Part shown: positions 1-7,140 of the stretch, piece by piece
Layout of the letters: the number at the start of each line of letters is the position of its first letter
Numbering within the stretch: position 1 is the first letter of the stretch
Assembly (NCBI GenBank): GCA_021780625.1
Contig: JAJXYI010000033.1
Location: 1-12,220, forward strand
Direction of reading: 5' to 3'
Length of the DNA: 12,220 nt
Source of the DNA: a bacterium
Lineage (GTDB): Bacteria > Verrucomicrobiota > Verrucomicrobiae > Opitutales > Opitutaceae
Notes under the pieces: generated by a model
Seen by the model: only the letters and a program-made list of their open reading frames with translations
Database searches by the model: none
Told to the model about the DNA's origin: nothing
Program-made: the position numbers and the translations under genes

Positions 1-744
1 CGGCCAGCGATCGTGGCGTCGAAGCCGGAGCCAGAACCACACTGCGCACCCGAGACAGGTGGCGAGCAGGAGGTCGTTTTTGGAGCTGCTGGCCTGGTGG
101 TAGGCGGGGGCCAGCGTGGCCACCAGCAGGGCTCCGAGCGTGGCGCCGCGTGGCGAACCTCCGAGTTCCCTCACCAGGGCGGCACCGAGCAGAATGGCGA
201 CGACGTAGGCGAGCCATTGGGGAAAGGCAGCCCAGTGGTCGCCTCTGCTCAGGAGCATCGCATGCGCCTGCATCAGCTCCGCGAGCGGGGGCATCATCAG
301 CTCTCGGTCGTTAGGTGTGAGAAAGTGGTCGAGACTTCCCTGTTGCAGCCACATGACCTGGCGCGGCAGGTGATAGTTTTCGACGTCGGGAGCGTTGGGC
401 GCGGAGAGAAAGCCGCGAAGGAGCGTCGACAGGAGAACCAGGGCGATCGCAATGGCGACGCACCACCCGAACAGATCGCGGGGCCAAGTGAGTGCGGGGA
501 GCGGCCGCGCGGAGCGATCGCGCCAGGCCTGGAAGAGCAGGACGGCGTTGGTGAGAATCCAGAACGTCACTACGGGCACGAGCGTCAGCGCGTGGAAGCG
601 TCCAAGCGCCTCGGAGACCGTGTAGAGGGCGGCGCCCCAGGCGACGAAGGCGCCGATCACAGCCGTCGTCCACGACCCGGCCCGGCGCGCGATGATCAGT
701 ATGAGGCTGGGCAGCGGAAGGAAGGGGAGGAGGCCGGGGAGCAT
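1..744 (-). CDS. Polytopic membrane protein, PMT/GT39-like (GT-C) glycosyltransferase, N-terminal part
   Basis: This gene starts with ATG at 744 and stays open for 248 codons to the left edge, so its C-terminus is missing. Seen: several hydrophobic stretches at about residues 4-19, 28-45, 52-73, 92-112, 174-191, 200-215 and 225-240. A polar loop follows the first membrane helices and contains NAPDVENYHLPRQV (117-130) and then PNDRELMMPPLAEL (144-157). Known: this loop style, with an acidic Asp/Glu followed by YHLPR and a PPLAE-like motif, is typical of bacterial PMT/ArnT-like GT-C glycosyltransferases, which transfer sugars from a polyprenyl-phosphate donor at the outer face of the inner membrane. 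The acceptor cannot be told. Inferred: D120 or E122 would be the catalytic acidic residue. The start is preceded almost directly by a heptad repeat array, with no Shine-Dalgarno sequence. The gene could instead be an uncharacterised relative of GT39. Confidence 0.72.
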   Translation of the reverse strand, partial: MLPGLLPFLPLPSLILIIARRAGSWTTAVIGAFVAWGAALYTVSEALGRFHALTLVPVVTFWILTNAVLLFQAWRDRSARPLPALTWPRDLFGWCVAIAIALVLLSTLLRGFLSAPNAPDVENYHLPRQVMWLQQGSLDHFLTPNDRELMMPPLAELMQAHAMLLSRGDHWAAFPQWLAYVVAILLGAALVRELGGSPRGATLGALLVATLAPAYHQASSSKNDLLLATCLGCAVWFWLRLRRHDRWP

Positions 745-746
745 GG

Positions 747-823
747 GGGCGGAGGGCGGAGGTCGGAGGGCGGAAGTCGGAAGTTAGAGGTCAGAGGACA
801 GCGGTCAGAAGACGGAAGTCCGT
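747..823. repeat. Degenerate 7-bp tandem repeat array 1
   Basis: Eleven consecutive heptads run in register, for example GGTCGGA (761), AGTCGGA (775), AGTTAGA (782) and GGTCAGA (789 and 803). The array begins 3 bp upstream of the start codon of the minus-strand glycosyltransferase-like gene, so the leader of that mRNA must consist of repeat sequence. The plus strand is strongly purine-rich. The period of 7 and the consensus N-G-T-C-R-G-A match the larger array at 879-1046, but the two arrays are not in phase with each other. Confidence 0.85.
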
Positions 824-878
824 TTGCTCTGCGTCTCTGAGTCCCCGCGTGAGCTTGGATCGGAGCCTTCGGTTGGTA

Positions 879-1046
879 GGTTGGAGGTCGGAAGACAGAG
901 GTTAGAGGACCGAGGTCAGAGGCCAGAGGTCAGAAGTCGGATGTCGGACGTCGGACGTCGGATGTCGGACGTCGGAGGTCGGAAGTCAGAAGTTAGAGGT
1001 CAGAGGCCAGAGGTCAGAAGTCGGATGTCGGACGTCGGAAGTCGGA
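879..1046. repeat. Degenerate 7-bp tandem repeat array 2 (24 heptads)
   Basis: Exactly 24 heptads run without register slips from GGTTGGA (879-885) to AGTCGGA (1040-1046). Positions 2, 6 and 7 of the unit (G, G, A) are nearly invariant. Position 1 varies among all four bases, and position 5 is G or A. Sub-patterns recur, such as AGTCGGA-TGTCGGA-CGTCGGA and GGTCAGA-GGCCAGA-GGTCAGA. The array lies between the divergent glycosyltransferase-like gene and modA. Because three heptads make 21 nt, the array stays open in several frames and creates a false N-terminal extension upstream of modA. Confidence 0.92.
914..1039. repeat. Exact 42-bp direct duplication inside heptad array 2
   Basis: The six heptads at 914-955 are repeated base for base at 998-1039. 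The order in both copies is GGTCAGA, GGCCAGA, GGTCAGA, AGTCGGA, TGTCGGA, CGTCGGA. The copies are offset by 84 bp, which is 12 whole heptads, so the array probably grew by a recent block duplication rather than by single-unit slippage only. A shorter exact match of 14 bp, AGTTAGA-GGTCAGA, links 782-795 in array 1 with 991-1004 in array 2. Confidence 0.93.
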
Positions 1047-1225
1047 GGGACGGCGGGCGGGGCGGTGATGGTCGGATGCGGGGTCGGAATGTGAGTGGTG
1101 CGAGGCTTCGAGCGGTCTCTGATCGGTCTTTCGGCGGGGGGCACTATTCGGCGATGGGAGGCGGAGGTCGAGGTTTGGGTTTTTGCTGTTCACGGGGGCT
1201 GGAAATGGCAGATGCTGGCGGTTCC
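1047..1225. other. Non-coding leader between heptad array 2 and modA
   Basis: These 179 bp are G-rich on the plus strand. I see no gene, no clear sigma-70 promoter and no recognisable molybdenum-cofactor riboswitch or ModE operator. An in-frame ATG at 1205, preceded by a G-run at 1193-1197, could serve as an alternative modA start adding seven residues. Confidence 0.4.
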
Positions 1226-1990
1226 ATGAAACGGCTACGCGTGCTTGTGATCGCGGCGATTGTCGCGGTGTTGGGAATCTCGGCGAAGGCGGTGGAGATC
1301 CACGTCTTCGCGGCGGCGAGTTTGTCGGACGCCCTAACGGAGCTGGCTCCGCGGTACAAGGCGCTGACGGGGGACACGTTGGTGTTCAATTTTGGAGGTT
1401 CCGGCACCCTGGCGCGTCAGATCGAGGAGGGCGCGCCGGCCGACGTGTTCATCTCGGCGGACGAGCTGCGGGCGAACCTGCTGCAGTCTAAAGGGCTTTT
1501 GGAGCCGGCGACGCGGCGCAACCTGGTGGCGAACGTGCTGGTGGTGGTGGTGCCGGCGGATGCCCCGGCGGGCGGGCCGACCTCGTTCAAGGATCTCGAA
1601 TCGGGCCGGATCGCGCGCATTGCGATCGGCGATCCCGACGTGGTGCCGGCGGGCACGTATGCGCGCGACGTGTTGCGCAAGGCGGGCGTGTGGGAGGCGG
1701 TGCGCGGAAAACTCGTTCCCCTGGAGAACGTGCGCGCGGTGCTTGCGGCGGTGGATTCGGACAACGCGGATGCGGGCTTCGTTTATGCAACGGATGCGGC
1801 GATCGCAAAGCACGCCCGGGTGGCCTTTGAAACGCCGGAGGCCCTGGCGCCGCGGATCGAGTATCCGATGGCCGTCGTGAAGGGCGCCGCGCAGGCCGAA
1901 CGCGGCCGTGCGCTCGTGAAATTTCGGGCGGGCAAGACGGCCCGCGCAGTGTTTGTGAAATACGGCTTCAAGATGCCGTCGGTTCGGTGA
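1226..1990 (+). CDS. modA: ModA, periplasmic molybdate-binding protein of an ABC transporter
   Basis: This 254-aa protein is the solute receptor that captures molybdate (and usually tungstate) and delivers it to ModBC. Residues 1-22 form a signal peptide: basic MKRLR, a hydrophobic core, then a cleavage site near SAKA/VEI. Family landmarks follow in order: FAAASLSD (28-35), NFGGSGTLARQIEEGAPADVF (55-75), VPAGTYARDV (140-149) and ADAGFVYATDA (181-191). S32 and S59 are 27 residues apart, the spacing of the two oxyanion-binding serines of E. coli ModA; Y187 fits the tyrosine ligand. The start at 1226 was chosen because it gives a proper signal peptide. The frame is open further upstream only through the heptad array. 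An in-frame ATG at 1205 is possible. The gene is first in modABC, with modB four bases after its stop. Confidence 0.95.
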   Translation: MKRLRVLVIAAIVAVLGISAKAVEIHVFAAASLSDALTELAPRYKALTGDTLVFNFGGSGTLARQIEEGAPADVFISADELRANLLQSKGLLEPATRRNLVANVLVVVVPADAPAGGPTSFKDLESGRIARIAIGDPDVVPAGTYARDVLRKAGVWEAVRGKLVPLENVRAVLAAVDSDNADAGFVYATDAAIAKHARVAFETPEALAPRIEYPMAVVKGAAQAERGRALVKFRAGKTARAVFVKYGFKMPSVR

Positions 1991-1994
1991 GGCG

Positions 1995-2660
1995 ATGCCG
2001 GGCACGCTCCAGCTCACGCTGTTCACGGTCGGGATTGCCCTGCTGGGCACGCTCCTGATCCTGCCTCCGGGCATAGGGCTGGCGTGGCTGCTGGCGCGGC
2101 GGCGGTGGCGGGGAAAGGTGGTGCTGGAGACGGTGGTGGCGTTGCCGTTGGTGATGCCGCCGGTGGCGACGGGCCTGATCCTGCTGAAGCTGTTTGGAAG
2201 GCGTGGCGCGCTCGGGGTGTTCTTTGAGCGCGGGCTCGGGGTGGACATCGTCTTCACCTGGAAGGCGGTGGTGATCGCCACCGCGGTGATGGCGTTTCCG
2301 CTGCTGGTGCGTGCGGCGCGGGTGGCGTTCGAGGAGGTGAATCCGCGCATGGAGCAGGTGGCGCGCACGCTGGGGGCTGGGCCCTGGTCGGTGTTTTTCA
2401 CGGTGACGCTTCCCCTCGCGCGGCGCGGCGTGCTGGCGGGCTGCGTGCTGGCGTTTGCGCGCGCGCTGGGCGAGTTCGGCGCGACGATGATGTTCGCGGG
2501 TTTCATCCCGGGTCGTACCGGAACTTTGGCGACGAGCATCTACCACCTCGTGCAATTGGGAGACGACTCGGCGGCGCTGAAGCTGCTGGCGGTCTCGGTG
2601 GCGCTCTCGTTCGCGGCGCTGGCGGCGAGCGAGGCCCTGCTGCGGAGGGGGCGGACATGA
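1995..2660 (+). CDS. modB: ModB, molybdate ABC transporter permease
   Basis: This 221-aa inner-membrane permease forms the molybdate channel as a dimer. Hydrophobic helices lie at about residues 7-34, 42-67, 88-107, 140-158 and 194-212. The cytoplasmic EAA-type coupling loop, which contacts ModC, is visible from about 123 to 162 with RTLGAGPWSVFFTVTLP and then ALGEFGATMMFAG, matching the ModB family. The length is normal for ModB. The start lies four bases after the modA stop, and GGTGAGG at the end of modA can act as a ribosome-binding site. The last codons overlap modC in an ATGA arrangement, which points to translational coupling and a fixed order of synthesis. Confidence 0.95.
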   Translation: MPGTLQLTLFTVGIALLGTLLILPPGIGLAWLLARRRWRGKVVLETVVALPLVMPPVATGLILLKLFGRRGALGVFFERGLGVDIVFTWKAVVIATAVMAFPLLVRAARVAFEEVNPRMEQVARTLGAGPWSVFFTVTLPLARRGVLAGCVLAFARALGEFGATMMFAGFIPGRTGTLATSIYHLVQLGDDSAALKLLAVSVALSFAALAASEALLRRGRT

Positions 2661-3370
2661 ACCGGATCGTGGTGACCGGACTCGAGCTTCCGCTCGGCGA
2701 ACGCCGGTTGCGGGCGGAGTTCACGTGCGAGGCGCGCGTGGCGGCGCTCTACGGACCCTCGGGCGCCGGGAAGACCTCGCTGATCGAGTGGATCGCCGGG
2801 TTGCGGCACGCGGCGGCGGGCCGGCTGGAGATCGGAGGGACGGTGCTGGCGGACGCCGCGACGGGCGTGCATGTCCCGCCGCAGTCGCGAAAGATGGGAT
2901 ACGTGCCGCAGGACGGAGCGCTGTTTCCGCATCTTTCCGTGAGGGACAACCTGCTCTACGGCTATCGTCGGGTCGTGGACCGGCTGCCGGAGCTGACCTT
3001 CGAGCACATCACGTCGGTCCTCGAGATCGGGGGGCTCTCGGAGCGCTCGGTGCGCTCGCTGTCCGGTGGCGAGCGTCAGCGCGTCGCGCTGGGGCGGGCA
3101 CTGCTGGCGCAGGCGCGGCTGCTGCTTTTGGACGAGCCGTTCGCGAGCCTGGACTCGAGCCTGAAGCTGCGCCTGCTTCCTTACCTGGGGCGAGTGCGCG
3201 ACGAGTTTGGCGTGTCGATGTTGTACGTCACGCACGACCCCGACGAGATCATGGCCCTGTGCGACTGCGTGATTCCTGTGGATGGGGGCGTGGCGGGGCC
3301 GTCGTGTGCGCCCGGGCTTCTCTTCGAGCCGTCGCGGCGGCCGCGTTACGAGAGGCGGGCCGGCGCCTGA
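2657..3370 (+). CDS. modC: ModC, molybdate ABC transporter ATPase (short form without TOBE/Mop domain)
   Basis: This 237-aa nucleotide-binding subunit powers molybdate import. Walker A is GPSGAGKT (33-40), the Q-loop is YVPQD (82-86) with Q85, the signature is LSGGERQ (135-141), Walker B is LLLLDEP (155-161), and the H-loop histidine is H193 in YVTHD. All ATPase motifs are intact. Classical ModC proteins are about 350 residues and end in a molybdate-binding TOBE/Mop regulatory domain. Here the protein stops soon after the ATPase fold with a basic Arg-rich tail (227-235), so that domain is absent. The start overlaps the modB stop by four bases, and GGAGGGGG just upstream is a good ribosome-binding site. 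Assignment as ModC rather than another ATPase rests mainly on its place in the operon. Confidence 0.92.
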   Translation: MNRIVVTGLELPLGERRLRAEFTCEARVAALYGPSGAGKTSLIEWIAGLRHAAAGRLEIGGTVLADAATGVHVPPQSRKMGYVPQDGALFPHLSVRDNLLYGYRRVVDRLPELTFEHITSVLEIGGLSERSVRSLSGGERQRVALGRALLAQARLLLLDEPFASLDSSLKLRLLPYLGRVRDEFGVSMLYVTHDPDEIMALCDCVIPVDGGVAGPSCAPGLLFEPSRRPRYERRAGA

Positions 3371-3431
3371 GGCAGGGGGGAGCGCGGCCGGCGCTTGCGC
3401 GTCGCGGGAAAATTTGGCGCGATGACGGGGC

Positions 3432-4046
3432 ATGGACCTCTATCTTGCCTCCGGAAACGCGCACAAGGCGCAGGAATTTCAGGCCCTCGTATCCGGATCA
3501 TCGGCACGGATTCGGGAACGGGTCCGGGTGCTGTCCGCGCGCGAGGTCGGCGGGATGCCGGCGGTGTCGGAAGACACGGGGACCTTTGAGGGCAATGCGG
3601 CCAAGAAGGCGCTGGCGCTGCTCCCGCGCCTGCCTGCCGGCGCCTGGGCGCTCTCCGACGACAGCGGCCTGTGTGTGGACGCGCTCGGGGGGCATCCCGG
3701 GGTGGAGTCGGCCTACTATGCGGGACCGCAGGGCGACAGCGCGGCCAATCTCCGGAAGCTGGTGGAGGTGATGCGGCCGGTGGCGCCGGGAAGGCGCGGG
3801 GCGTATTTCGTGTGCGTGCTCTGCCTCGTGGGACCGGACGGCACGGTCCGTCATTTCGAGGGCCGCTGTGTCGGCACGCTGCGCCTCGAACCTGCAGGCG
3901 GGGCGGGTTTCGGCTACGATCCGCTGTTTGTCCCTGAGGGGCACGAGCAGACCTTTGCGGAGCTCGGCGATGCGACCAAGAACGCGCTCAGCCACCGGTC
4001 GCGGGCGTGGCGCAGGCTTGCGGAGTGGTTGGAGCAGAACGTCTAA
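3432..4046 (+). CDS. rdgB: RdgB/HAM1-type XTP/dITP diphosphatase
   Basis: This 204-aa cytoplasmic house-cleaning enzyme hydrolyses non-canonical purine nucleotides (XTP, ITP, dITP) to monophosphates plus pyrophosphate, keeping them out of DNA and RNA. Family motifs are in the right order: LASGNAHKAQEF (5-16, nucleotide binding), FEGNAAKKA (52-60), LSDDSGLCVDALGGHPGVES (74-93, with the metal-binding and catalytic acidic residues D76/D77), GFGYDPLFVP (159-168) and KNALSHRSRA (183-192). The length is typical. The start at 3432 places the SGN motif at the expected distance from the N-terminus. Only a weak purine-rich stretch precedes it. The gene follows modC after 61 bp on the same strand; it could be read through from the mod operon but has no functional link to molybdate that I know of. 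Confidence 0.95.
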   Translation: MDLYLASGNAHKAQEFQALVSGSSARIRERVRVLSAREVGGMPAVSEDTGTFEGNAAKKALALLPRLPAGAWALSDDSGLCVDALGGHPGVESAYYAGPQGDSAANLRKLVEVMRPVAPGRRGAYFVCVLCLVGPDGTVRHFEGRCVGTLRLEPAGGAGFGYDPLFVPEGHEQTFAELGDATKNALSHRSRAWRRLAEWLEQNV

Positions 4047-4322
4047 GAGACACCTCGGCGGGAGGGTTCGTGGGTGGGTTATTTGATTGTTGTTGAGGGT
4101 GTAGCGAAATAATGCAAATTGGCGTCAGCCAGTTTTCATTGCCGCGCACCCCAGGAGGGCGGCGCGTTGTCCACCCCAGCACCCACGATTGAACCTGCCC
4201 CAGCAGCGTATCGGTTCGATGAGGACCCAGCGCTGTGTATCCACTATTCCGAGCCAGCCTGTCGCGCGCTGCGCGAGCGCAGACGCACCGCGGTCGGACC
4301 GGAACACAACCACGACCCTGCC
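4047..4322. promoter_or_regulatory. Intergenic leader of the protease cassette with a possible promoter
   Basis: These 276 bp contain the most AT-rich patch of the neighbourhood (about 4078-4120). TTGTTG (4087-4092) and AATAAT (4108-4113), 15 bp apart, could be a poor sigma-70 promoter; the spacing is short, so this is tentative. At 4262-4282 two mutually exclusive hairpins can form: TCGCGC-GCT-GCGCGA and CTGCG-CGAG-CGCAG. No convincing gene is present, although the frame of the downstream gene is open from a TTG at 4119. Confidence 0.3.
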
Positions 4323-5900
4323 ATGACTTCGTATCGGAAGTTCACATGCACTGCCGTCCTAGCCCTAGCCACCGCCATGCCCATGAACGCACAAGACACC
4401 TCCGCCACGTCGCCGGGGACCGGCGATGCGATCAAGCAACTCCAGGATCAGTCCGCCCTGCTCGCCGCGCAGACCGCACTGCTGGCTGCACAGAAGGCGA
4501 ACCTCGCCGCCCAGGCGGATCTCGAGGCTCAGAAGGGCGCGGCTGCGACGGTCGCGGCGGCAGCCGCCAAAGCTGAGCGCGATGCCCGGGACAAGGCGCT
4601 CGTGGATGCGGTCGACACGCTTGCCGGTGCGGCGTCGAAACTTCCCTCGGGAAGTCAGTCGGTCTCGGACGATTTCAAGGCCACGCCAGCCTCCACGCGG
4701 CTCTCGATGGATGCCCTCGGGGCGACATGCGGCGAAGTGGCCAGGACGATCGGGCCCTCGTTGCGCGACAAGACGGTTGTGTTCGTGGATTCGATACCGG
4801 GTCCCGTGGACACGTACGCCTACCAGTATTTCCTGCTCAATGCGGCGGATCGCGAGACCGCGATCACGGATCTCGCGAAGGCGGCGGCCGAGCGGGGAGG
4901 TCCGGAGCGCGTCGGACTCTCGGAGCCAGTGCTCAACCGACTTGGCGTGACAGGACTGGTGTCGACCAAGATGGCGATCGGCGCGGTGGCGAGCCTCGTT
5001 GCGGCGCTGCCAGGGGCGGTCGGAACGCTGCTCGGGTTCTTCCGGGCGGATACGACGGAACATGCCGGGACGGCGTCAAACCCTGCGAGCACCGCCGCGA
5101 CGCTGTTTGCGCAGGAGGCGGGACTCACGAACGTCTATCCCAGCGTGGATGCGGCGGCCTACGCGAAATTCGAGGGCTTCGACACGCTGAAGACCGTGAA
5201 GGCATCGGAGCGCCTGATCGCCTTGGATGCGGCCCTCGGCGATGCGCTCGAAGAGATCGGAACCTACCTCAGGCGCCCACAGGCGAACCTCGCGACGTTC
5301 AAGGCGGAGGCCGCCGAGGTCGAGGGTGCGGCGACGGCGCTCCAGGCGAAGCTGACGGAGGTCGAGACTTCGCTCGCGAAGGAGGCTGATGCCTCCGCCA
5401 GGACGAGGCTGACCGAACAGAAGCGGACGCTCGAGGGGCAGATTGCGGCCAACAAGGCGCAGGGCGAGACCGTCGGGAAACAGGTCGCGGACGCGCAGTT
5501 GATCGTCGATGTCATCACCGCCTGGCAGACGAAGTTCTCCCAGCAGCGCAGCTCGCTCGAGTCGTTCATTGCGGGCCTGGGGGTGGCGGATTCGAACGGC
5601 GTCCCGAAGCTGGTGGCGCTCATCAAGGCCGAGCTGCTGCAGTCGCTCTGTTTCCCGGGCGACTCCGGGACGATGGCGTCGCGGGCGGACTCCTCGGCGC
5701 TGCGGCTGGTGAGCCTGAAGATCGTGCAACAGCCGCAGAGCACGGTGCAGAAGACGTTTGCGTTCCAAAAGCGGTATTACGCGAACGCGCTGGTATCCAT
5801 TGCGTACCAGGTGGCGACTCCTGACGGACGGATCTACGCGCAGGGAGTGGTGACCCGGTCGACCTCCGAGAGGCTTCGCACGCCCGAGCGCGCGAACTGA
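4323..5900 (+). CDS. Exported Ala-rich coiled-coil protein of unknown function (protease cassette gene 1)
   Basis: I do not recognise this family. The 525-aa product starts with a likely signal peptide (residues 1-23, TAVLALATAMPMNA then QDTS). A first coiled coil spans about 34-100, with Ala-rich seven-residue repeats such as LLAAQTA, LLAAQKA and NLAAQAD at 47-67. Next come a globular part (about 125-210), a hydrophobic segment (about 217-240) that could be one membrane helix or an amphipathic insertion, and a long second coiled coil (about 322-416) rich in Glu, Lys, Ala and Gln. A C-terminal region with alternating beta-like strands (about 460-512) ends the protein. Cysteines are C9, C136 and C443. 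The start at 4323 was chosen for the signal peptide; no Shine-Dalgarno is visible. An upstream TTG at 4119 would bury the signal peptide and is unlikely. The subtilase gene begins 17 bp downstream, so the two are probably co-transcribed. Confidence 0.8.
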   Translation: MTSYRKFTCTAVLALATAMPMNAQDTSATSPGTGDAIKQLQDQSALLAAQTALLAAQKANLAAQADLEAQKGAAATVAAAAAKAERDARDKALVDAVDTLAGAASKLPSGSQSVSDDFKATPASTRLSMDALGATCGEVARTIGPSLRDKTVVFVDSIPGPVDTYAYQYFLLNAADRETAITDLAKAAAERGGPERVGLSEPVLNRLGVTGLVSTKMAIGAVASLVAALPGAVGTLLGFFRADTTEHAGTASNPASTAATLFAQEAGLTNVYPSVDAAAYAKFEGFDTLKTVKASERLIALDAALGDALEEIGTYLRRPQANLATFKAEAAEVEGAATALQAKLTEVETSLAKEADASARTRLTEQKRTLEGQIAANKAQGETVGKQVADAQLIVDVITAWQTKFSQQRSSLESFIAGLGVADSNGVPKLVALIKAELLQSLCFPGDSGTMASRADSSALRLVSLKIVQQPQSTVQKTFAFQKRYYANALVSIAYQVATPDGRIYAQGVVTRSTSERLRTPERAN

Positions 5901-5917
5901 ATCCCGGGGAGGCGTCG

Positions 5918-7084
5918 ATGAGCGCGGAACGACGGGGCGTGGTGGTGATCCTTCCCGACGACTACGAGCGGACGACGCTGCCGGACGTCGAGGGGGTGTT
6001 TGGGCACATGCATCTGGACGTGATGTCGGATGTCAGCCGCCTTGAGGCCCCGCGTGCGGGAGCGCCCGAGGCGGGTGTGCGCACGCTCAGGAGGGTGGGC
6101 GTGGTGGTGGCCGACGCGGAGCGCAGCGAGGAAGTCGCGAAGTACTATTCGGAAGTGCCGGGAGCTGCGGTGCTGGAAGACCGGCGGGTTCGGGCGTATC
6201 CATCGGTTGTCGACGCGGTCGCGGTCGCCCTGGGCGACTCGCCGACGGAGACCTGGGCGAGGACGGCGTTGAACCTGGGAGGATGCCGATGGACGGGGCG
6301 GGGCGCGAAGGTCGCGGTCCTGGACAGCGGCTACGCCTCGGCGCATCCGGACTTCGCGGGGCGTCCGGTCGCGACGGCGGTCTTCAACGGGGCCCCATCG
6401 CCCGGCGACCTGTATGGCCATGGAACGCACTGCCTGGGCCTGGTGGGCGGACCGGCGGTGCCCTCGCGGGGGCCTCGGTACGGGGTGGCCCCGAATGCGT
6501 CGTTGTACGTGGGGAAGGTCCTGGGCGACGACGGCCAGGGCTGGATCAGCGACGTGCTGACGGGGCTCAACTGGGCGCTCGCGCAGGGCTGCGACGTGGT
6601 GAGCCTCGCACTTGGATGGCAGGACGACGATCCGGCGCAGGTCGCGGGATTCGAGACCGTGGCGTCGCGTGCATTGGCGCGTGGCTGCCTGATCGTCGCG
6701 GCGGCGGGCAACGAAAGCGCCAGGCCGGCGCTGGTTTCGCCGGTATCGTTTCCAGCCAGCGCGCCCTCGGTCCTCGCCGTGGCCGCGCTCGACACCGATC
6801 TTTCGGTCGACATTCGATCGAACCGGGGTTCGGCCGGCGGACCGCAGATCGACCTGGCCGCACCCGGTGCGGCGATGTGGTCGACGTGGCCCCAGGCGAC
6901 GTATCAGACGGCGGACGGCACCAGCATGGCGACCTCGTTTGTCGCGGGGGTCGCGGCGCTTTGGAAGGAGTCGTCGCCGTCGCTTGGCGGACGCTCGCTG
7001 TGGGCCGCGATGACGGCGGCCTCCGCGAAATTGCCGTATTCGTCCGAGGACGTCGGGGCGGGCCTGGTCCAGGCGCCGTCCTGA
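5918..7084 (+). CDS. S8 family (subtilisin-like) serine protease, no visible signal peptide
   Basis: This 388-aa subtilase has a complete catalytic set: D136 in VAVLDSGYASAHPDF, H168 in YGHGTH, oxyanion N265 in AAAGNES, and S336 in DGTSMATSFVAG. The catalytic domain covers about 125-388. The first 115 residues form an N-terminal region. Its second half (about 56-95, with VGVVVADAERSEEVAKYYSE and then PGAAVLEDRRVRAYP) looks like an I9-type prodomain ending before the protease core. It lacks a hydrophobic signal at the N-terminus, so it is either cytoplasmic or leaves by an unrecognised route. GGGGAGG (5907-5913) is a well-placed ribosome-binding site for ATG 5918. It lies between the exported coiled-coil protein and a small I9-like protein on the same strand, which suggests shared function. 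The substrate is unknown; the neighbour upstream is a candidate. Confidence 0.93.
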   Translation: MSAERRGVVVILPDDYERTTLPDVEGVFGHMHLDVMSDVSRLEAPRAGAPEAGVRTLRRVGVVVADAERSEEVAKYYSEVPGAAVLEDRRVRAYPSVVDAVAVALGDSPTETWARTALNLGGCRWTGRGAKVAVLDSGYASAHPDFAGRPVATAVFNGAPSPGDLYGHGTHCLGLVGGPAVPSRGPRYGVAPNASLYVGKVLGDDGQGWISDVLTGLNWALAQGCDVVSLALGWQDDDPAQVAGFETVASRALARGCLIVAAAGNESARPALVSPVSFPASAPSVLAVAALDTDLSVDIRSNRGSAGGPQIDLAAPGAAMWSTWPQATYQTADGTSMATSFVAGVAALWKESSPSLGGRSLWAAMTAASAKLPYSSEDVGAGLVQAPS

Positions 7085-7140
7085 AACGCACGCAACTTCC
7101 TGTGTCGCGAACACCGGGATTCCGAGTAAGCTTGCAACCG

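Noticed and set aside
13..840. Plus-strand open frame of 275 codons across the first 840 bases
   Set aside because: Its product is low-complexity Gly/Glu/Arg sequence without family features. The minus strand in the same interval encodes a coherent polytopic membrane protein with GT-C motifs.
747..1046. CRISPR array
   Set aside because: The repeat unit is 7 bp with no spacers and no cas genes; it is a simple tandem repeat.
824..1225. N-terminal extension of modA through the heptad array
   Set aside because: The added 134 residues merely translate the 7-bp repeats and leader; the ModA signal peptide starts at 1226 (or 1205).
4119..4322. Upstream TTG start for the coiled-coil protein gene
   Set aside because: It would put 68 residues without structure before a clear signal peptide, so ATG 4323 is preferred.
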